NCBI GenBank assembly: GCA_023420935.1
Contig: JAEZUR010000054.1
Coordinates: forward strand, 1-14,402
Direction of reading: 5' to 3'
DNA length: 14,402 nt
Source: Bacillota bacterium
Lineage (GTDB): Bacteria > Bacillota > Clostridia > Lachnospirales > Lachnospiraceae
The position numbers and the translations under genes are program-made. Numbering within the stretch: the stretch's first letter is position 1; each line of letters begins with the position of its first letter. Shown here piece after piece: positions 1 through 7,450 of the stretch. The notes beneath the pieces are model-generated. The model did no database searches. It was not told the DNA's origin and worked only from the letters and a program-made list of their open reading frames with translations.

Positions 1-40
1 TACTATAGGAAGTCAAATGTTGATTAGATTACACTCATGG

Positions 41-84
41 TTTCAAGCATCAAAAAATCGCTAACCCTTTATTCAAAGAATTAG
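41..84 (-). repeat. Copy A of a 44/45-bp dispersed repeat, downstream of the subtilase operon
   Basis: This stretch matches 6232-6276 in the same orientation, differing by one inserted base and one T/C change. Read on the minus strand it lies about 30 bases after the stop of the first subtilase. It contains a short imperfect hairpin followed by GATTTTTTG, so it may serve as the terminator of the protease operon. In this copy the outer stem is broken (TTAGGTT instead of TTAGCGA), leaving only CTAA/TTAG or AACC/GGTT pairing. The shared sequence continues past the T-run (TGATGCTTGAAA), which suggests common descent rather than chance similarity of terminators. Confidence 0.7.
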
Positions 85-111
85 GTTGTCCATTTGTTTC
101 GACCTCTTTTC

Positions 112-1824
112 TTAAGTGTAATCCGTTCTCAGCAAATTAAAGCTGTTATATACGTCAATTATTCCATATCCCCAGTCTCGATTCGGATATTGAAGTTGAC
201 TGCTTCGTTTTGCTCCCCGAATGAGAAACTTCTTTATACCAACTGTATCAATATTCGGATAATTGTTATCGACGATACACCACTCTAAAATCATAGCAAC
301 TATACCCGCAGAATGCGCCGTAGCCGCACTAGTTCCTGTCATCGTTGTAAAACTATGATCTAGCGCGGGACATTGAATAGCTATCCCTGGGGCTGCAAGA
401 TCTGGATTAATAATATTTGAGGTTGAATATCCTTTCCCAGCATTGGGATATATGGCATCATTATTTTGATTATATGCAGTAATTGTAATTGGAACAATGC
501 TATTTGCAGGTGAAGTAATCGTAGTATATGGATTCGAATTATTAAAAAAAGTATTCTCTGAGATAAAATCACCAGAAGGAAGCCATATATGAAACATTCC
601 AGTAAGATCTCCTCTTCCGTATACATTTAACTTCCAAACCCCTTTTGACGGTTTTATAAAACGCATTAAGATGACCTCTTTTCCAGTTACTGTTTCTACT
701 AGAAAATAATTAATATGAATGATTGTCTCTTCAAATAAAAACGATACATCTCTATTATAAGCAAGGTTTGCAGACATTAATGGTATGTTCTCTCCAGAAG
801 GCGATGTGATATCCAATGCATAGATAGTAGGAGGATCTCCCCATAGCTCCATCGTAAAACCAGTTTCATTTTCACCTACAATGAGTTCCACTGGAATGGA
901 GGTTGTGGCTGGATTTATACTACTATAAAAATGTCTTCTTAAATTGCTCTCATTCCCTGCTGATATTGTAATACCAACCCCTACAAAATCACCTATTATC
1001 GATACGGCTGTATTAAGAAAACCTGCATTTTCATGAGCTCCCAGAGAAGTACCTAGTCCAATACAAATAGATATGGGACGCTTTAAGGAACGTGCTTTAT
1101 CAACTAAATATTGTATTGCCCATATAATATCATTTTCTTGATAGCTAGGTACATTATGTGGAATTCCATAATAATCAATTAATAATTTTTTAGCCTGCTT
1201 TAGTTTAACAATTAGTAAATCCGCATTCGAAACAACACCGCTGAAATTATACTCCTGGTTTTCCGAACCTGCTGCTATCCCAGCAAGTTTTGTGGCATGA
1301 CCGATTTCGTCCACCGTTGGTACTATTTCTAATGAGTTTGCACTTTTTAATGCTTGATTTATCTGTTCTTGTGTATATTCTGTACCATAAAAGGAAGGAT
1401 AACTAGTTTTCGGGGATTTATTAACGCTGTCTATACTCTGATCCCAGATGGCTAAAATTCGGCTCATTCCATCTGCATGTTGGAATACTGGATTTGTATA
1501 GTCAATACCAGTGTCAATGATACCGACTATAACACCATCACCACGAAGATTAATCGCCGGTATGTTGCGCAACTTACTAACCCCAGACACTTCCAGACTT
1601 TGATTATCGGTTAGCGCATAGCAGTGCGGAATTGCAGAATACCCATGTTGAGCAACAAAACTGCTTGTAACCTCGGTTAATGGCATATAGATAACAGCAA
1701 TATTTTCATTCATAATATGTGGTGAGTATTCTTGATATTTCTTTAGTGATGTCGGGTTATTACGGATTAACATATCTAAATAATCATTACTGATTATTTT
1801 ATATTTATCTTCTTGAGTCACCAT
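112..1824 (-). CDS. Subtilisin-family (S8) serine protease, Csp-like
   Basis: This is a 570-residue subtilase. The triad is complete: Asp104 in GIIDTGIDYTNP, His176 in DEIGHATKLAGIAAG, Ser499 in TGTSAATAHSAG. The oxyanion-hole Asn is in the SAGNES segment. The first ~90 residues look like a propeptide region, and there is no signal peptide or membrane segment. Length and the jellyroll-like insert between the His and Ser blocks resemble clostridial Csp germination proteases and their vegetative relatives; that assignment is by family resemblance. The His motif reads GHATK where most subtilases have GHGTH. The start has an excellent Shine-Dalgarno (GGAGG six to ten bases upstream). The gene lies 32 bp after its paralogue at 1857-3563, so the two probably form an operon. 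Substrate and localisation are unknown; a cytoplasmic or mother-cell protein is the simplest reading. Confidence 0.9.
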   Translation of the reverse strand: MVTQEDKYKIISNDYLDMLIRNNPTSLKKYQEYSPHIMNENIAVIYMPLTEVTSSFVAQHGYSAIPHCYALTDNQSLEVSGVSKLRNIPAINLRGDGVIVGIIDTGIDYTNPVFQHADGMSRILAIWDQSIDSVNKSPKTSYPSFYGTEYTQEQINQALKSANSLEIVPTVDEIGHATKLAGIAAGSENQEYNFSGVVSNADLLIVKLKQAKKLLIDYYGIPHNVPSYQENDIIWAIQYLVDKARSLKRPISICIGLGTSLGAHENAGFLNTAVSIIGDFVGVGITISAGNESNLRRHFYSSINPATTSIPVELIVGENETGFTMELWGDPPTIYALDITSPSGENIPLMSANLAYNRDVSFLFEETIIHINYFLVETVTGKEVILMRFIKPSKGVWKLNVYGRGDLTGMFHIWLPSGDFISENTFFNNSNPYTTITSPANSIVPITITAYNQNNDAIYPNAGKGYSTSNIINPDLAAPGIAIQCPALDHSFTTMTGTSAATAHSAGIVAMILEWCIVDNNYPNIDTVGIKKFLIRGAKRSSQLQYPNRDWGYGIIDVYNSFNLLRTDYT

Positions 1825-1856
1825 TCTCCCTCCTTTTTATACTAACTGGTATTATA

Positions 1857-3563
1857 CTATTGCTGGATTCGTATGATATCAAAGATATTAAATATATCCA
1901 ATATTCCATAACCCCATTCTGGATTTGGATATTTCAAACTTTTTTTCCTACGAGCACCTCTTATCATAAATATCTTCATGTCTTCAGTACTCATGTCAGG
2001 ATAATTACCTTTCACAATTCCCCATTCTAATAACATAGCAGCAACTCCTGCTGTGTGTGAAACTGCAGCACTTGTTCCTGAAACTTTAGTAAATCCTTGT
2101 TCCAGTGTTGGAGCTACTATATTTACACCAGGAGCTGCTATATCAGGTTTTACCAAATTTATTCTGGTATATCCTCTCCCGGCTTTGATATAAAGACTCT
2201 CATCATCCGTATTATAGGCTGTCACAGAGATGGGTATACTTGCACAGGATAAAGAAAGCAGAGTAATATTAGGATCAGATTGGATAAAATATGTATCCTC
2301 TGAAATCCAATTATCCATAGGGAGCCACATATTAAAATTAATTGGGTAAATCCCTCTACTATATACCTTAAATTTCCATATTCCCTTAGATGGTTTGGTA
2401 AAGCGAAGCAATATTAGCTGATCCCCACTTTGTGTCTCTATATTTTGATAATCTATGTATATTATAGTCGGTTCAAATATAAAAGCTATTTGCTTTGTTT
2501 CATCGAGCCGAATGCCCATTCTAGGAATATATTCGCCTGAAGGTGATAAGATATCGATTGAAAAAATATTTGGAGTGTTTCCCCATAACTCCATCGAGAA
2601 TCCACTTTCATTTGGTCCTACATTAAGTTCAACCGTATTTAAATATCCCGAAACATCATCTATCTTTCCCATATAATGTCTTCGTGCATTTCCCTCATTT
2701 CCAACTGCGATTAGCGCAGCAATTCCAGCATTACTAGCCTGTATCGAAAGCCAACTGCTCGTTATACCTCTTCCATCACGTGCATACTGAGATGTATCAA
2801 TTGCAATGCATATAACAATCGGTTGATTTAATCTGATAGCATAATTTATCAGATATTGAATTCCAAATATCACATCATTTTCTTGATAACAAACTACATT
2901 TTCAGGTATTCGAAAAAATTCTTTTAGATATGGTTTTGCTGGCTTTAATTTTACGACAACTAAATCTGCCTCAGGGGCCACACCATAAAATCCACTCTCT
3001 GCTACTTCATTACCAGCAGCAATACCTGCAATCATGGTACCGTGACCAATCTCATCCTTGGTAGGCACCAAACTATAAGGATTATCAATTTTTAACGCTT
3101 CATTTATCTGATCTCTAGAATACTCGGTTCCATATGCCATACCCATCGGAATCTGGTCACTGATGATTGTCTGATCCCATATACTTGCTATCTTTGTAGT
3201 TTTATCCGCATTCTGGAAGATAGGATTGGTATAGTCAATACCACTATCTATAAATCCGATCAGAACACCCTTACCCCTTAAATTAAAATTAGGAATCTTA
3301 CGTAAACGATTTATTCCAGATGATTCTTGACTTGCTTCGCTGGAAAATCCAAATAATTTTGGAATTGATGCATATCCCATTCTCGATATGACGTTTTCTG
3401 TCATAACGCTAACCGGAAGATAAACTACAGCATGATAGTAATTAATAATATTAACATTATCATTCTTATATTGCTCTAGTACAGTAGGGTCACCGTTATA
3501 ATTTATAATAAAATCGGCATACTCATTACTATATATTTTTTCTATATCTACCTGGTTCATCAT
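1857..3563 (-). CDS. Subtilisin-family (S8) serine protease, Csp-like paralogue
   Basis: This 568-residue protein is a full-length paralogue of the next gene. Triad residues are Asp106 (GFIDSGIDYTNP), His174 (EIGHGTMIAGIAAG) and Ser498 (SGTSAAVSHTAG), with the oxyanion Asn in AVGNEGN. The domain plan is the same: a propeptide of about 90 residues, a catalytic core, a large insert in the middle and a conserved C-terminal end (PEWGYGILDIFN). No signal peptide or transmembrane helix is visible. Two ATGs lie side by side at the start (MMNQ), and the Shine-Dalgarno is weak compared with the downstream paralogue, so this start is somewhat less certain. It is the first gene of a two-gene unit and is divergent from 3730-4617 across a 166-bp gap. 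It arose by tandem duplication. A role in spore or cell-wall protein processing is possible by analogy to Csp but is not shown. Confidence 0.9.
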   Translation of the reverse strand: MMNQVDIEKIYSNEYADFIINYNGDPTVLEQYKNDNVNIINYYHAVVYLPVSVMTENVISRMGYASIPKLFGFSSEASQESSGINRLRKIPNFNLRGKGVLIGFIDSGIDYTNPIFQNADKTTKIASIWDQTIISDQIPMGMAYGTEYSRDQINEALKIDNPYSLVPTKDEIGHGTMIAGIAAGNEVAESGFYGVAPEADLVVVKLKPAKPYLKEFFRIPENVVCYQENDVIFGIQYLINYAIRLNQPIVICIAIDTSQYARDGRGITSSWLSIQASNAGIAALIAVGNEGNARRHYMGKIDDVSGYLNTVELNVGPNESGFSMELWGNTPNIFSIDILSPSGEYIPRMGIRLDETKQIAFIFEPTIIYIDYQNIETQSGDQLILLRFTKPSKGIWKFKVYSRGIYPINFNMWLPMDNWISEDTYFIQSDPNITLLSLSCASIPISVTAYNTDDESLYIKAGRGYTRINLVKPDIAAPGVNIVAPTLEQGFTKVSGTSAAVSHTAGVAAMLLEWGIVKGNYPDMSTEDMKIFMIRGARRKKSLKYPNPEWGYGILDIFNIFDIIRIQQ

Positions 3564-3729
3564 ATCACATCTTAAATGTTCTTAATCTATTATATTACTA
3601 TGTCCATAATAAATTACCTGAAGTGTTTCGTTTTCCCCTAAACAATGATAGATATGGAATAGATTAGCTATGAATGAATATATTTTAGTAAATACCCAAT
3701 GATTTCTTTCCATTAAAAGAGGTTAAATC

Positions 3730-4617
3730 ATGTATTTAAGAAATAAATATACAAATATGCTTATAAGGCCAACTAACTTAGAGAATTACAATATTTACTA
3801 TATTTCCAAGGACAAGATCAGTCAGTTCTGGTATCTCATGAATCAAGGAATCTATGATATGGCTGGTTTAGTAGGTGTTAATTATTTTTGGGATACTCCT
3901 AAGGAAAGATCAGTAGATAAACAAATAGAAATAATAACTAATGCGGCCGATAACGGTGCAGATGCTATGCTAATAGCTGCTCTCGATCCTGTAAAAGTAT
4001 CCAGTGCAATAGAATATGCAAAATCCTTAGGCGTCAAAATTATATATCTAGATACTCCTGCAGTGGAAGAAGGCATTATAACACTTGCAACTGATGATTA
4101 CAGTGCTGGTGTTACTGCTGGTGAAAGTATGATTGTTGAATTGGCAGCAGTTGGATATAGACAAGGCACAATAGGAATTGTTAGCGATTCCATACTGAGT
4201 ACAAATACTAGAAAAAGAATTAATGGTTTTCGTAGCGTATTAACTACTAATACAAATTACAAACTGCTTAATACCCAATATGGTCCTGACAAGGCAAGTG
4301 CAGAATTAATTGCTAATAATTATATTGCTAATAACCCGGATTTAGTTGGAATATTTGGTACCAATGAGGATACAACTGTCGGTGTTGGGTATGCAATCAG
4401 CAAAAGTAACAATCAAATAGTTGGAATAGGCTTTGATTTTCCACCTGAAACTCAGCAAATGATTGAGAATGGAAGTTTAAAAGCGGTTATGGTACAAAAT
4501 CCATACACCATGGGATATCTAGGAATGGCAACAACTATAGCAGCCTTAAAGGGTTTTGATACAGGCCCCCCTTATCTAAATACTGGGGTAACCGTCCGAA
4601 CAAAGTTTACAAATTAA
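3730..4617 (+). CDS. Orphan sugar-type periplasmic-binding-domain protein without signal peptide
   Basis: The 295-residue product has the two-lobe fold pattern of the ribose/galactose-binding (Peripla_BP_4, RbsB-like) family. Supporting segments are NAADNGADAMLIAALDP, the hinge strand GVKIIYLDTP, ATDDYSAGVTAG, the second-lobe start GTIGIVSDS with RINGFR, GIFGTNEDTTVGVGYA, and the closing VGIGFDFPPET...KAVMVQNPYTMGYLG. The start is set by AGAGGT eight bases upstream. There is no Sec signal, no lipobox cysteine and no helix-turn-helix, so it is neither an ordinary transporter lipoprotein nor a LacI-type repressor. No permease or ATPase gene is adjacent. It may be a decayed or cytoplasmic sensor form of a binding protein. 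It converges on the anti-sigma gene with only 21 bp between them. Confidence 0.8.
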   Translation: MYLRNKYTNMLIRPTNLENYNIYYISKDKISQFWYLMNQGIYDMAGLVGVNYFWDTPKERSVDKQIEIITNAADNGADAMLIAALDPVKVSSAIEYAKSLGVKIIYLDTPAVEEGIITLATDDYSAGVTAGESMIVELAAVGYRQGTIGIVSDSILSTNTRKRINGFRSVLTTNTNYKLLNTQYGPDKASAELIANNYIANNPDLVGIFGTNEDTTVGVGYAISKSNNQIVGIGFDFPPETQQMIENGSLKAVMVQNPYTMGYLGMATTIAALKGFDTGPPYLNTGVTVRTKFTN

Positions 4618-4638
4618 TGTTTTTATGCTAAATAAAGT

Positions 4639-5529
4639 CTATTTTGATTTATGATTGATTATCAATTTATGACTAATCAAAATAACGCAATATATTGGAA
4701 TCATAGATAATAATATTGCACAAAAATCACGAGCGGCAGAGTATGAATTATTGGTAAAACCTTTAATGCAAATATGTCCTAAAAGATAAGAGATTGGTAA
4801 AGCAAATAATCTAAACATTATTACTTTTGCATGTAGCTTTTTACGAAATAAAAACAATATAAACCCTAAAATTACTGCACCCACTGCAGCAATAGTAATG
4901 TAATAAAATAAGACTAAACGAGGTAACGTAATTATTCCACCATCCGGATACGGGTCTTTGCCATATATTAAAACATCTTCATTACCATCATTTGAACTAT
5001 AATATACATTAGACACCATCTCCCCCTTTGGATTTAATATAAAATCTTGAGAGGAATCTTTGCATATGCTTCTATTCCATACACTGTTCCATGTTGAAAT
5101 ATGATAGATATATCCGGAATTATCTTCTGCTCTATATTTGCTAATTTCATATCTAGCATTAGGAACTTCAAAATGTACAATAACAGAGTTATTAGCTGCT
5201 TTTGCAATGGTTACGGGTTTTTCAGAATAAGGGATATATTCTGGGGCAGTTATATATCCCATTGTTACAATTAGTACTAATATGGTAAGTGATACTGAGA
5301 GAAGAATAGTAAGGTATTTTCTTTTAAGTAAAGTGATTTTTATTTTTTTAAGGGGTAATACATTAGTATCAAGAGAGACTCCTTTTGGTGTATTCATTTT
5401 ATCAAACTCTTGTTTACAACTTTCACAGGAATTGATATGCTCTTCCACCAATATACGTGTATCATCACTTGATATGTTTTCAACATATAATGGTAATAAG
5501 TCATTTATTACATCACATGTAATTTTCAT
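4639..5529 (-). CDS. Zinc-finger membrane anti-sigma factor
   Basis: This 296-residue protein starts with a zinc-binding anti-sigma (ZAS, zf-HC2) domain: Cys5, then His31, Cys35 and Cys38 in the HxxxCxxC motif EEHINSCESC. A transmembrane helix follows at about residues 72-93, then an extracytoplasmic domain of about 110 residues, then further hydrophobic helices in the last ~90 residues. The start codon overlaps the stop of the sigma gene as ATGA, so the two are translationally coupled. By family knowledge the N-terminal domain holds the sigma factor inactive at the membrane until a signal arrives. The signal is unknown; the outer domain matches nothing I recognise. The extra C-terminal helices make it longer than minimal one-helix anti-sigmas. 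Confidence 0.85.
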   Translation of the reverse strand: MKITCDVINDLLPLYVENISSDDTRILVEEHINSCESCKQEFDKMNTPKGVSLDTNVLPLKKIKITLLKRKYLTILLSVSLTILVLIVTMGYITAPEYIPYSEKPVTIAKAANNSVIVHFEVPNARYEISKYRAEDNSGYIYHISTWNSVWNRSICKDSSQDFILNPKGEMVSNVYYSSNDGNEDVLIYGKDPYPDGGIITLPRLVLFYYITIAAVGAVILGFILFLFRKKLHAKVIMFRLFALPISYLLGHICIKGFTNNSYSAARDFCAILLSMIPIYCVILISHKLIINHKSK

Positions 5530-6011
5530 CTGTAATCCTCCATTCCATCTATTATTTTATTTCTGGCTCGATGGTAAGTGACACAAGCCCAGTTTTCAGT
5601 CTTATCAAATAAATTTGCTATTTGTTTAAAGCTTAATTCACCAAAAATCCTTAACATAAAAACTTCTTTATAGGGCTCTTTAAGGTTATGCAAAGCTTTA
5701 TGAATTTTCATTGAAGTTTCAGCATTTAGTATAGATTGTTCTATATCAAAAGCGCCAGAATACTCCTGGTTGTTATATTCTCCATCAATATTCTTATTTT
5801 TTCGTAAGTAAGTATAATAACAGTTTTTGGCGATTTGACATAGCCAAACTCTTAATTCACAAGTACCTTTAAAATTATCAATAGAATTAATCGCTTTAAA
5901 AAATGTTTCCGAAGTAATTTCTTCCGCAATATGTTCATCTCTGGATAATTTTAGTATAAATAAATACACATCATTGAAGTAGGCTTTGTATATTTTTTCT
6001 ATTTCAGTCAC
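5526..6011 (-). CDS. ECF-type RNA polymerase sigma factor
   Basis: A 161-residue sigma-70 family protein with only regions 2 and 4, the ECF layout. Region 2 covers about residues 8-75 (FNDVYLFILKLSRDEHIAEEITSETF then LRVWLCQIAKNCYYTYLRK). Region 4 covers about residues 105-158 (LKEPYKEVFMLRIFGELSFKQIANLF, then VTYHRARNKI for the DNA-reading helix). The start is GTG, supported by AGAGGTGA a few bases upstream. It is coupled to the anti-sigma gene by a 4-base overlap. A matching ECF-type promoter lies just upstream, so the pair is probably autoregulated. It directs RNA polymerase to a stress or envelope regulon that cannot be read from this window. Confidence 0.9.
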   Translation of the reverse strand: MTEIEKIYKAYFNDVYLFILKLSRDEHIAEEITSETFFKAINSIDNFKGTCELRVWLCQIAKNCYYTYLRKNKNIDGEYNNQEYSGAFDIEQSILNAETSMKIHKALHNLKEPYKEVFMLRIFGELSFKQIANLFDKTENWACVTYHRARNKIIDGMEDYR

Positions 6012-6033
6012 TTTCTCACCTCTTTGCTAATAA

Positions 6034-6059
6034 GACGCTTTAAAATTAATAATCTTACA
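6034..6059 (-). promoter_or_regulatory. Candidate ECF (autoregulatory) promoter of the sigma/anti-sigma operon
   Basis: On the minus strand TGTAAG (6059-6054) is followed by exactly 16 bases and then CGTC (6037-6034), continuing as TTAT. This resembles the ECF pattern TGAAAC-N16-CGTC/CGTA known from SigW-type sigmas. The predicted start would fall about 6027, just before the Shine-Dalgarno of the sigma gene, giving a very short leader. The -35 element is only a partial match, so this is a candidate. Confidence 0.45.
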
Positions 6060-6231
6060 AACTTTATCATTAATTTTATCAACTCAATATCATTATATAG
6101 TTCCAGATAATGGAAGTCAATTAAGCATGGAAAGTGTAGCAACATAAAAGATGTGTACACCTTTTATTATTGACATGATAAAAGTTACTCACTAAATCAT
6201 CTAGTTGTTGCACACATCCTGCACACATATT

Positions 6232-6276
6232 TTTCAAGCATCATAAAAATCGCTAACCCTTCATTCAAAGAATTAG
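6232..6276 (-). repeat. Copy B of the dispersed repeat, with a terminator-like hairpin
   Basis: This 45-base copy matches 41-84 except for one inserted base and one substitution. Here the hairpin is intact: TCGCTAA at 6250-6256 pairs with TTAGCGA at 6273-6279. On the minus strand the stem runs straight into ATTTTTATG, so it could act as a rho-independent terminator. It lies immediately beside paired TGCACACAT motifs (6209-6228), a layout that mirrors the right end of the mobile element at 10553-10610. Confidence 0.7.
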
Positions 6277-6304
6277 CGACCATTAACACATTATTTTTAG
6301 ACAC

Positions 6305-6341
6305 AAAAAAACAGGAAAGCTTGATTTTACTAGCTTTCCTG
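6305..6341 (-). terminator. Displaced original terminator of tRNA-Gly, now behind the methyltransferase
   Basis: Minus-strand hairpin with a perfect 10-bp stem, CAGGAAAGCT (6312-6321) and AGCTTTCCTG (6332-6341), and a 10-base loop. It is followed by a run of seven T on the minus strand (6311-6305). It sits 16 bases beyond the tRNA-derived repeat at 6357-6380. If the element were excised it would lie directly behind tRNA-Gly. It may now stop transcripts leaving the methyltransferase gene. Confidence 0.85.
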
Positions 6342-6356
6342 CCCTTATTTTTTCGT

Positions 6357-6380
6357 TAAGCACGAGACGGGATTCGAACC
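6357..6380 (-). repeat. Distal attachment-site repeat (tRNA-Gly 3'-end fragment)
   Basis: These 24 bases are identical to 10613-10636. They contain the T-loop (GGTTCGAATCC on the minus strand), the 3' acceptor strand CTCGTGC and the following TTA. Sequence to the right (ATAATCC) does not continue as tRNA, so this is an att remnant and not a second tRNA gene. Confidence 0.9.
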
Positions 6381-6436
6381 ATAATCCTATCCTACAAATA
6401 CTGAAAAGAAAGGGGTTTCATCCACTTCTGATTTAT

Positions 6437-6457
6437 GTGCACATAATAGTGCACATA
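6437..6457 (+). repeat. Paired GTGCACATA motifs, left end of the element
   Basis: GTGCACATA occurs at 6437-6445 and again at 6449-6457, 12 bases apart. The same pair is found at the other end (10553-10572) in the same orientation with 11-base spacing. Duplicated motifs just inside both ends of a tyrosine-integrase element are typical of arm-type sites bound by the integrase N-terminal domain or by an excisionase. The binding role is inferred. Confidence 0.6.
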
Positions 6458-6516
6458 TTTTTATGTTCAGAACTTCTATTTTTATTCCAAAGTTGTGCTA
6501 CAATTGGAATTTGTTG

Positions 6517-6541
6517 TGTGGCAGGTATTATTCCTGCCACA
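6517..6541 (-). terminator. Hairpin after the methyltransferase gene
   Basis: A perfect 9-bp stem, TGTGGCAGG (6517-6525) and CCTGCCACA (6533-6541), with a 7-base loop. It lies 13 bases beyond the methyltransferase stop codon. On the minus strand it is followed by ACAACAAATT rather than a T-run, so it is either a weak terminator or a 3'-end stabilising structure. Confidence 0.5.
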
Positions 6542-6553
6542 TAAATAAAAAAC

Positions 6554-7312
6554 TTATTTCTTCGCAATAATTAGGTAACGATGTATAGTTCCCTCTATCT
6601 TACCAGTTTTATCAATCGTTTTTTGCATTTCTAATAACTGTGAAAAACACTTGTCCACTGAAAAATTCGGAAATTCCCATTCTATAATGTGTGCAAACCA
6701 TACAAATGCACCAACATCATAAAACTGAATAGGTCTATATGCTTCTTCGGCCCGAAGGATTTGAAATCTTGCATCTTCAAATACTTTGCGCTGTTCTTTA
6801 AGATTCAATTGTGGAAATGGTTTTTCAATCCCTGGTAAAACCATTTCTACTAAGTCTCTATCATTATCACCACCGACTTGCTCCGTTATAAATACGCCAT
6901 CATTTTTTAGAAGCCTATACAATTCTATAGCGTTGAAATCACCATGGCGATTTATAATCATATCAAACGTTTCATCATCATATGGTATCTCAGATGGTTT
7001 ATCACACGCCTTAAAGTTTATTCCAAGTGGTAGTAATTTTTCTCTGCACAAGTCTACATTTGGTTTATAACCTTCTGTTGCAGATGTTCTACTATATGGA
7101 TGATTTAATGAAAGTAAAAATTCACCGCCTCCAGTATCATAATCTAGGATATCTGAATTACTATTTAGATACTGTCTAACTATTTTTTCATAATCCCATG
7201 GTAAGTCGTTTTCTTCCTCATATCTCCCATGAATATGAGAGAAATCCCATCCATGTATATGTGCTATTTCCTCTTCTTTTTTCCAAATTACTTTTAATTC
7301 TTCTACATTCAT
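6554..7312 (-). CDS. Class I SAM-dependent methyltransferase, cargo gene of the element
   Basis: The 252-residue protein has a Rossmann-type methyltransferase core. SAM-binding motif I is ILDYDTGGGEFLLSL (about residues 56-70), followed by TSATEGYKPN as the acidic strand-2 motif, then FDMIINRHGDFNAIELYRLLKNDGVFITEQVGG for motifs IV-V. The N-terminal segment GWDFSHIHGRYEEENDLPWDYE resembles a family of clostridial and bacillar methyltransferases of unknown target. No DNA-methylase motif (NPPY/DPPY) is present, so a small molecule, RNA or protein is more likely than DNA. The start is fixed by GAAAGGAAG upstream. It is preceded by a leader peptide and an inverted repeat, an arrangement known from attenuation-controlled antibiotic-resistance genes; that link is inference. 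Confidence 0.82.
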   Translation of the reverse strand: MNVEELKVIWKKEEEIAHIHGWDFSHIHGRYEEENDLPWDYEKIVRQYLNSNSDILDYDTGGGEFLLSLNHPYSRTSATEGYKPNVDLCREKLLPLGINFKACDKPSEIPYDDETFDMIINRHGDFNAIELYRLLKNDGVFITEQVGGDNDRDLVEMVLPGIEKPFPQLNLKEQRKVFEDARFQILRAEEAYRPIQFYDVGAFVWFAHIIEWEFPNFSVDKCFSQLLEMQKTIDKTGKIEGTIHRYLIIAKK

Positions 7313-7350
7313 CTTTTCTGCTTCCTTTCAAAATTATATATGTTTTGATT

Positions 7351-7427
7351 GGTGCAGTTCCTGACAACATAAGTCAAGCCACAGTAATTAATCTCGATAC
7401 AATCTGCTGTCAGTTTTAAACTGCACC
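7351..7427 (-). promoter_or_regulatory. Leader RNA stem upstream of the methyltransferase (possible attenuator)
   Basis: On the minus strand GGTGCAGTT...CTGACA (7427-7408) pairs with TGTCAG...AACTGCACC (7366-7351): 9 bp and 6 bp separated by a small asymmetric bulge, with a 41-base loop. The first arm lies entirely inside the 20-codon leader ORF at 7388-7450, and the second arm lies about 20 bases before the methyltransferase Shine-Dalgarno. A ribosome on the leader would melt the stem, as in translational attenuators. No T-run follows, so it is not a classic terminator. Confidence 0.5.
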
Positions 7428-7450
7428 GAGTAGTTAATTCGTTTCATCAT
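7388..7450 (-). CDS. Putative 20-residue leader peptide before the methyltransferase
   Basis: The reading frame starts at tandem ATG codons (7450-7445) and ends with TAA at 7390-7388. It encodes a 20-residue basic peptide beginning MMKRINYSVQ and ending RLYRD. The Shine-Dalgarno is perfect: GGAGG at 7461-7457, six bases before the first ATG, better than that of the methyltransferase gene itself. The frame also stays open further upstream, but the strong ribosome site selects this start. Codons 7-14 overlap the first arm of the inverted repeat, and the stop lies 75 bases before the methyltransferase ATG. This is the arrangement of regulatory leader peptides such as those ahead of erm genes, but no known leader sequence is recognised. 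Confidence 0.5.
   Translation of the reverse strand: MMKRINYSVQFKTDSRLYRD

Noticed and set aside
3564..3729. Promoters for the divergent subtilase and binding-protein genes
   Set aside because: TATAAT-like strings are present but the gap is very AT-rich and no -35 box sits at a convincing distance.
5282..5581. A 99-codon plus-strand ORF
   Set aside because: It is antisense to the anti-sigma and sigma genes, has unnatural composition and no ribosome site.
6357..6380. A second tRNA gene
   Set aside because: Only the T-loop and acceptor 3' strand are present; the rest of the cloverleaf is missing, so it is an attachment-site remnant.
6554..7312. Methyltransferase as part of a restriction-modification system
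   Set aside because: No target-recognition domain, no catalytic DNA-methylase motif and no endonuclease gene nearby.
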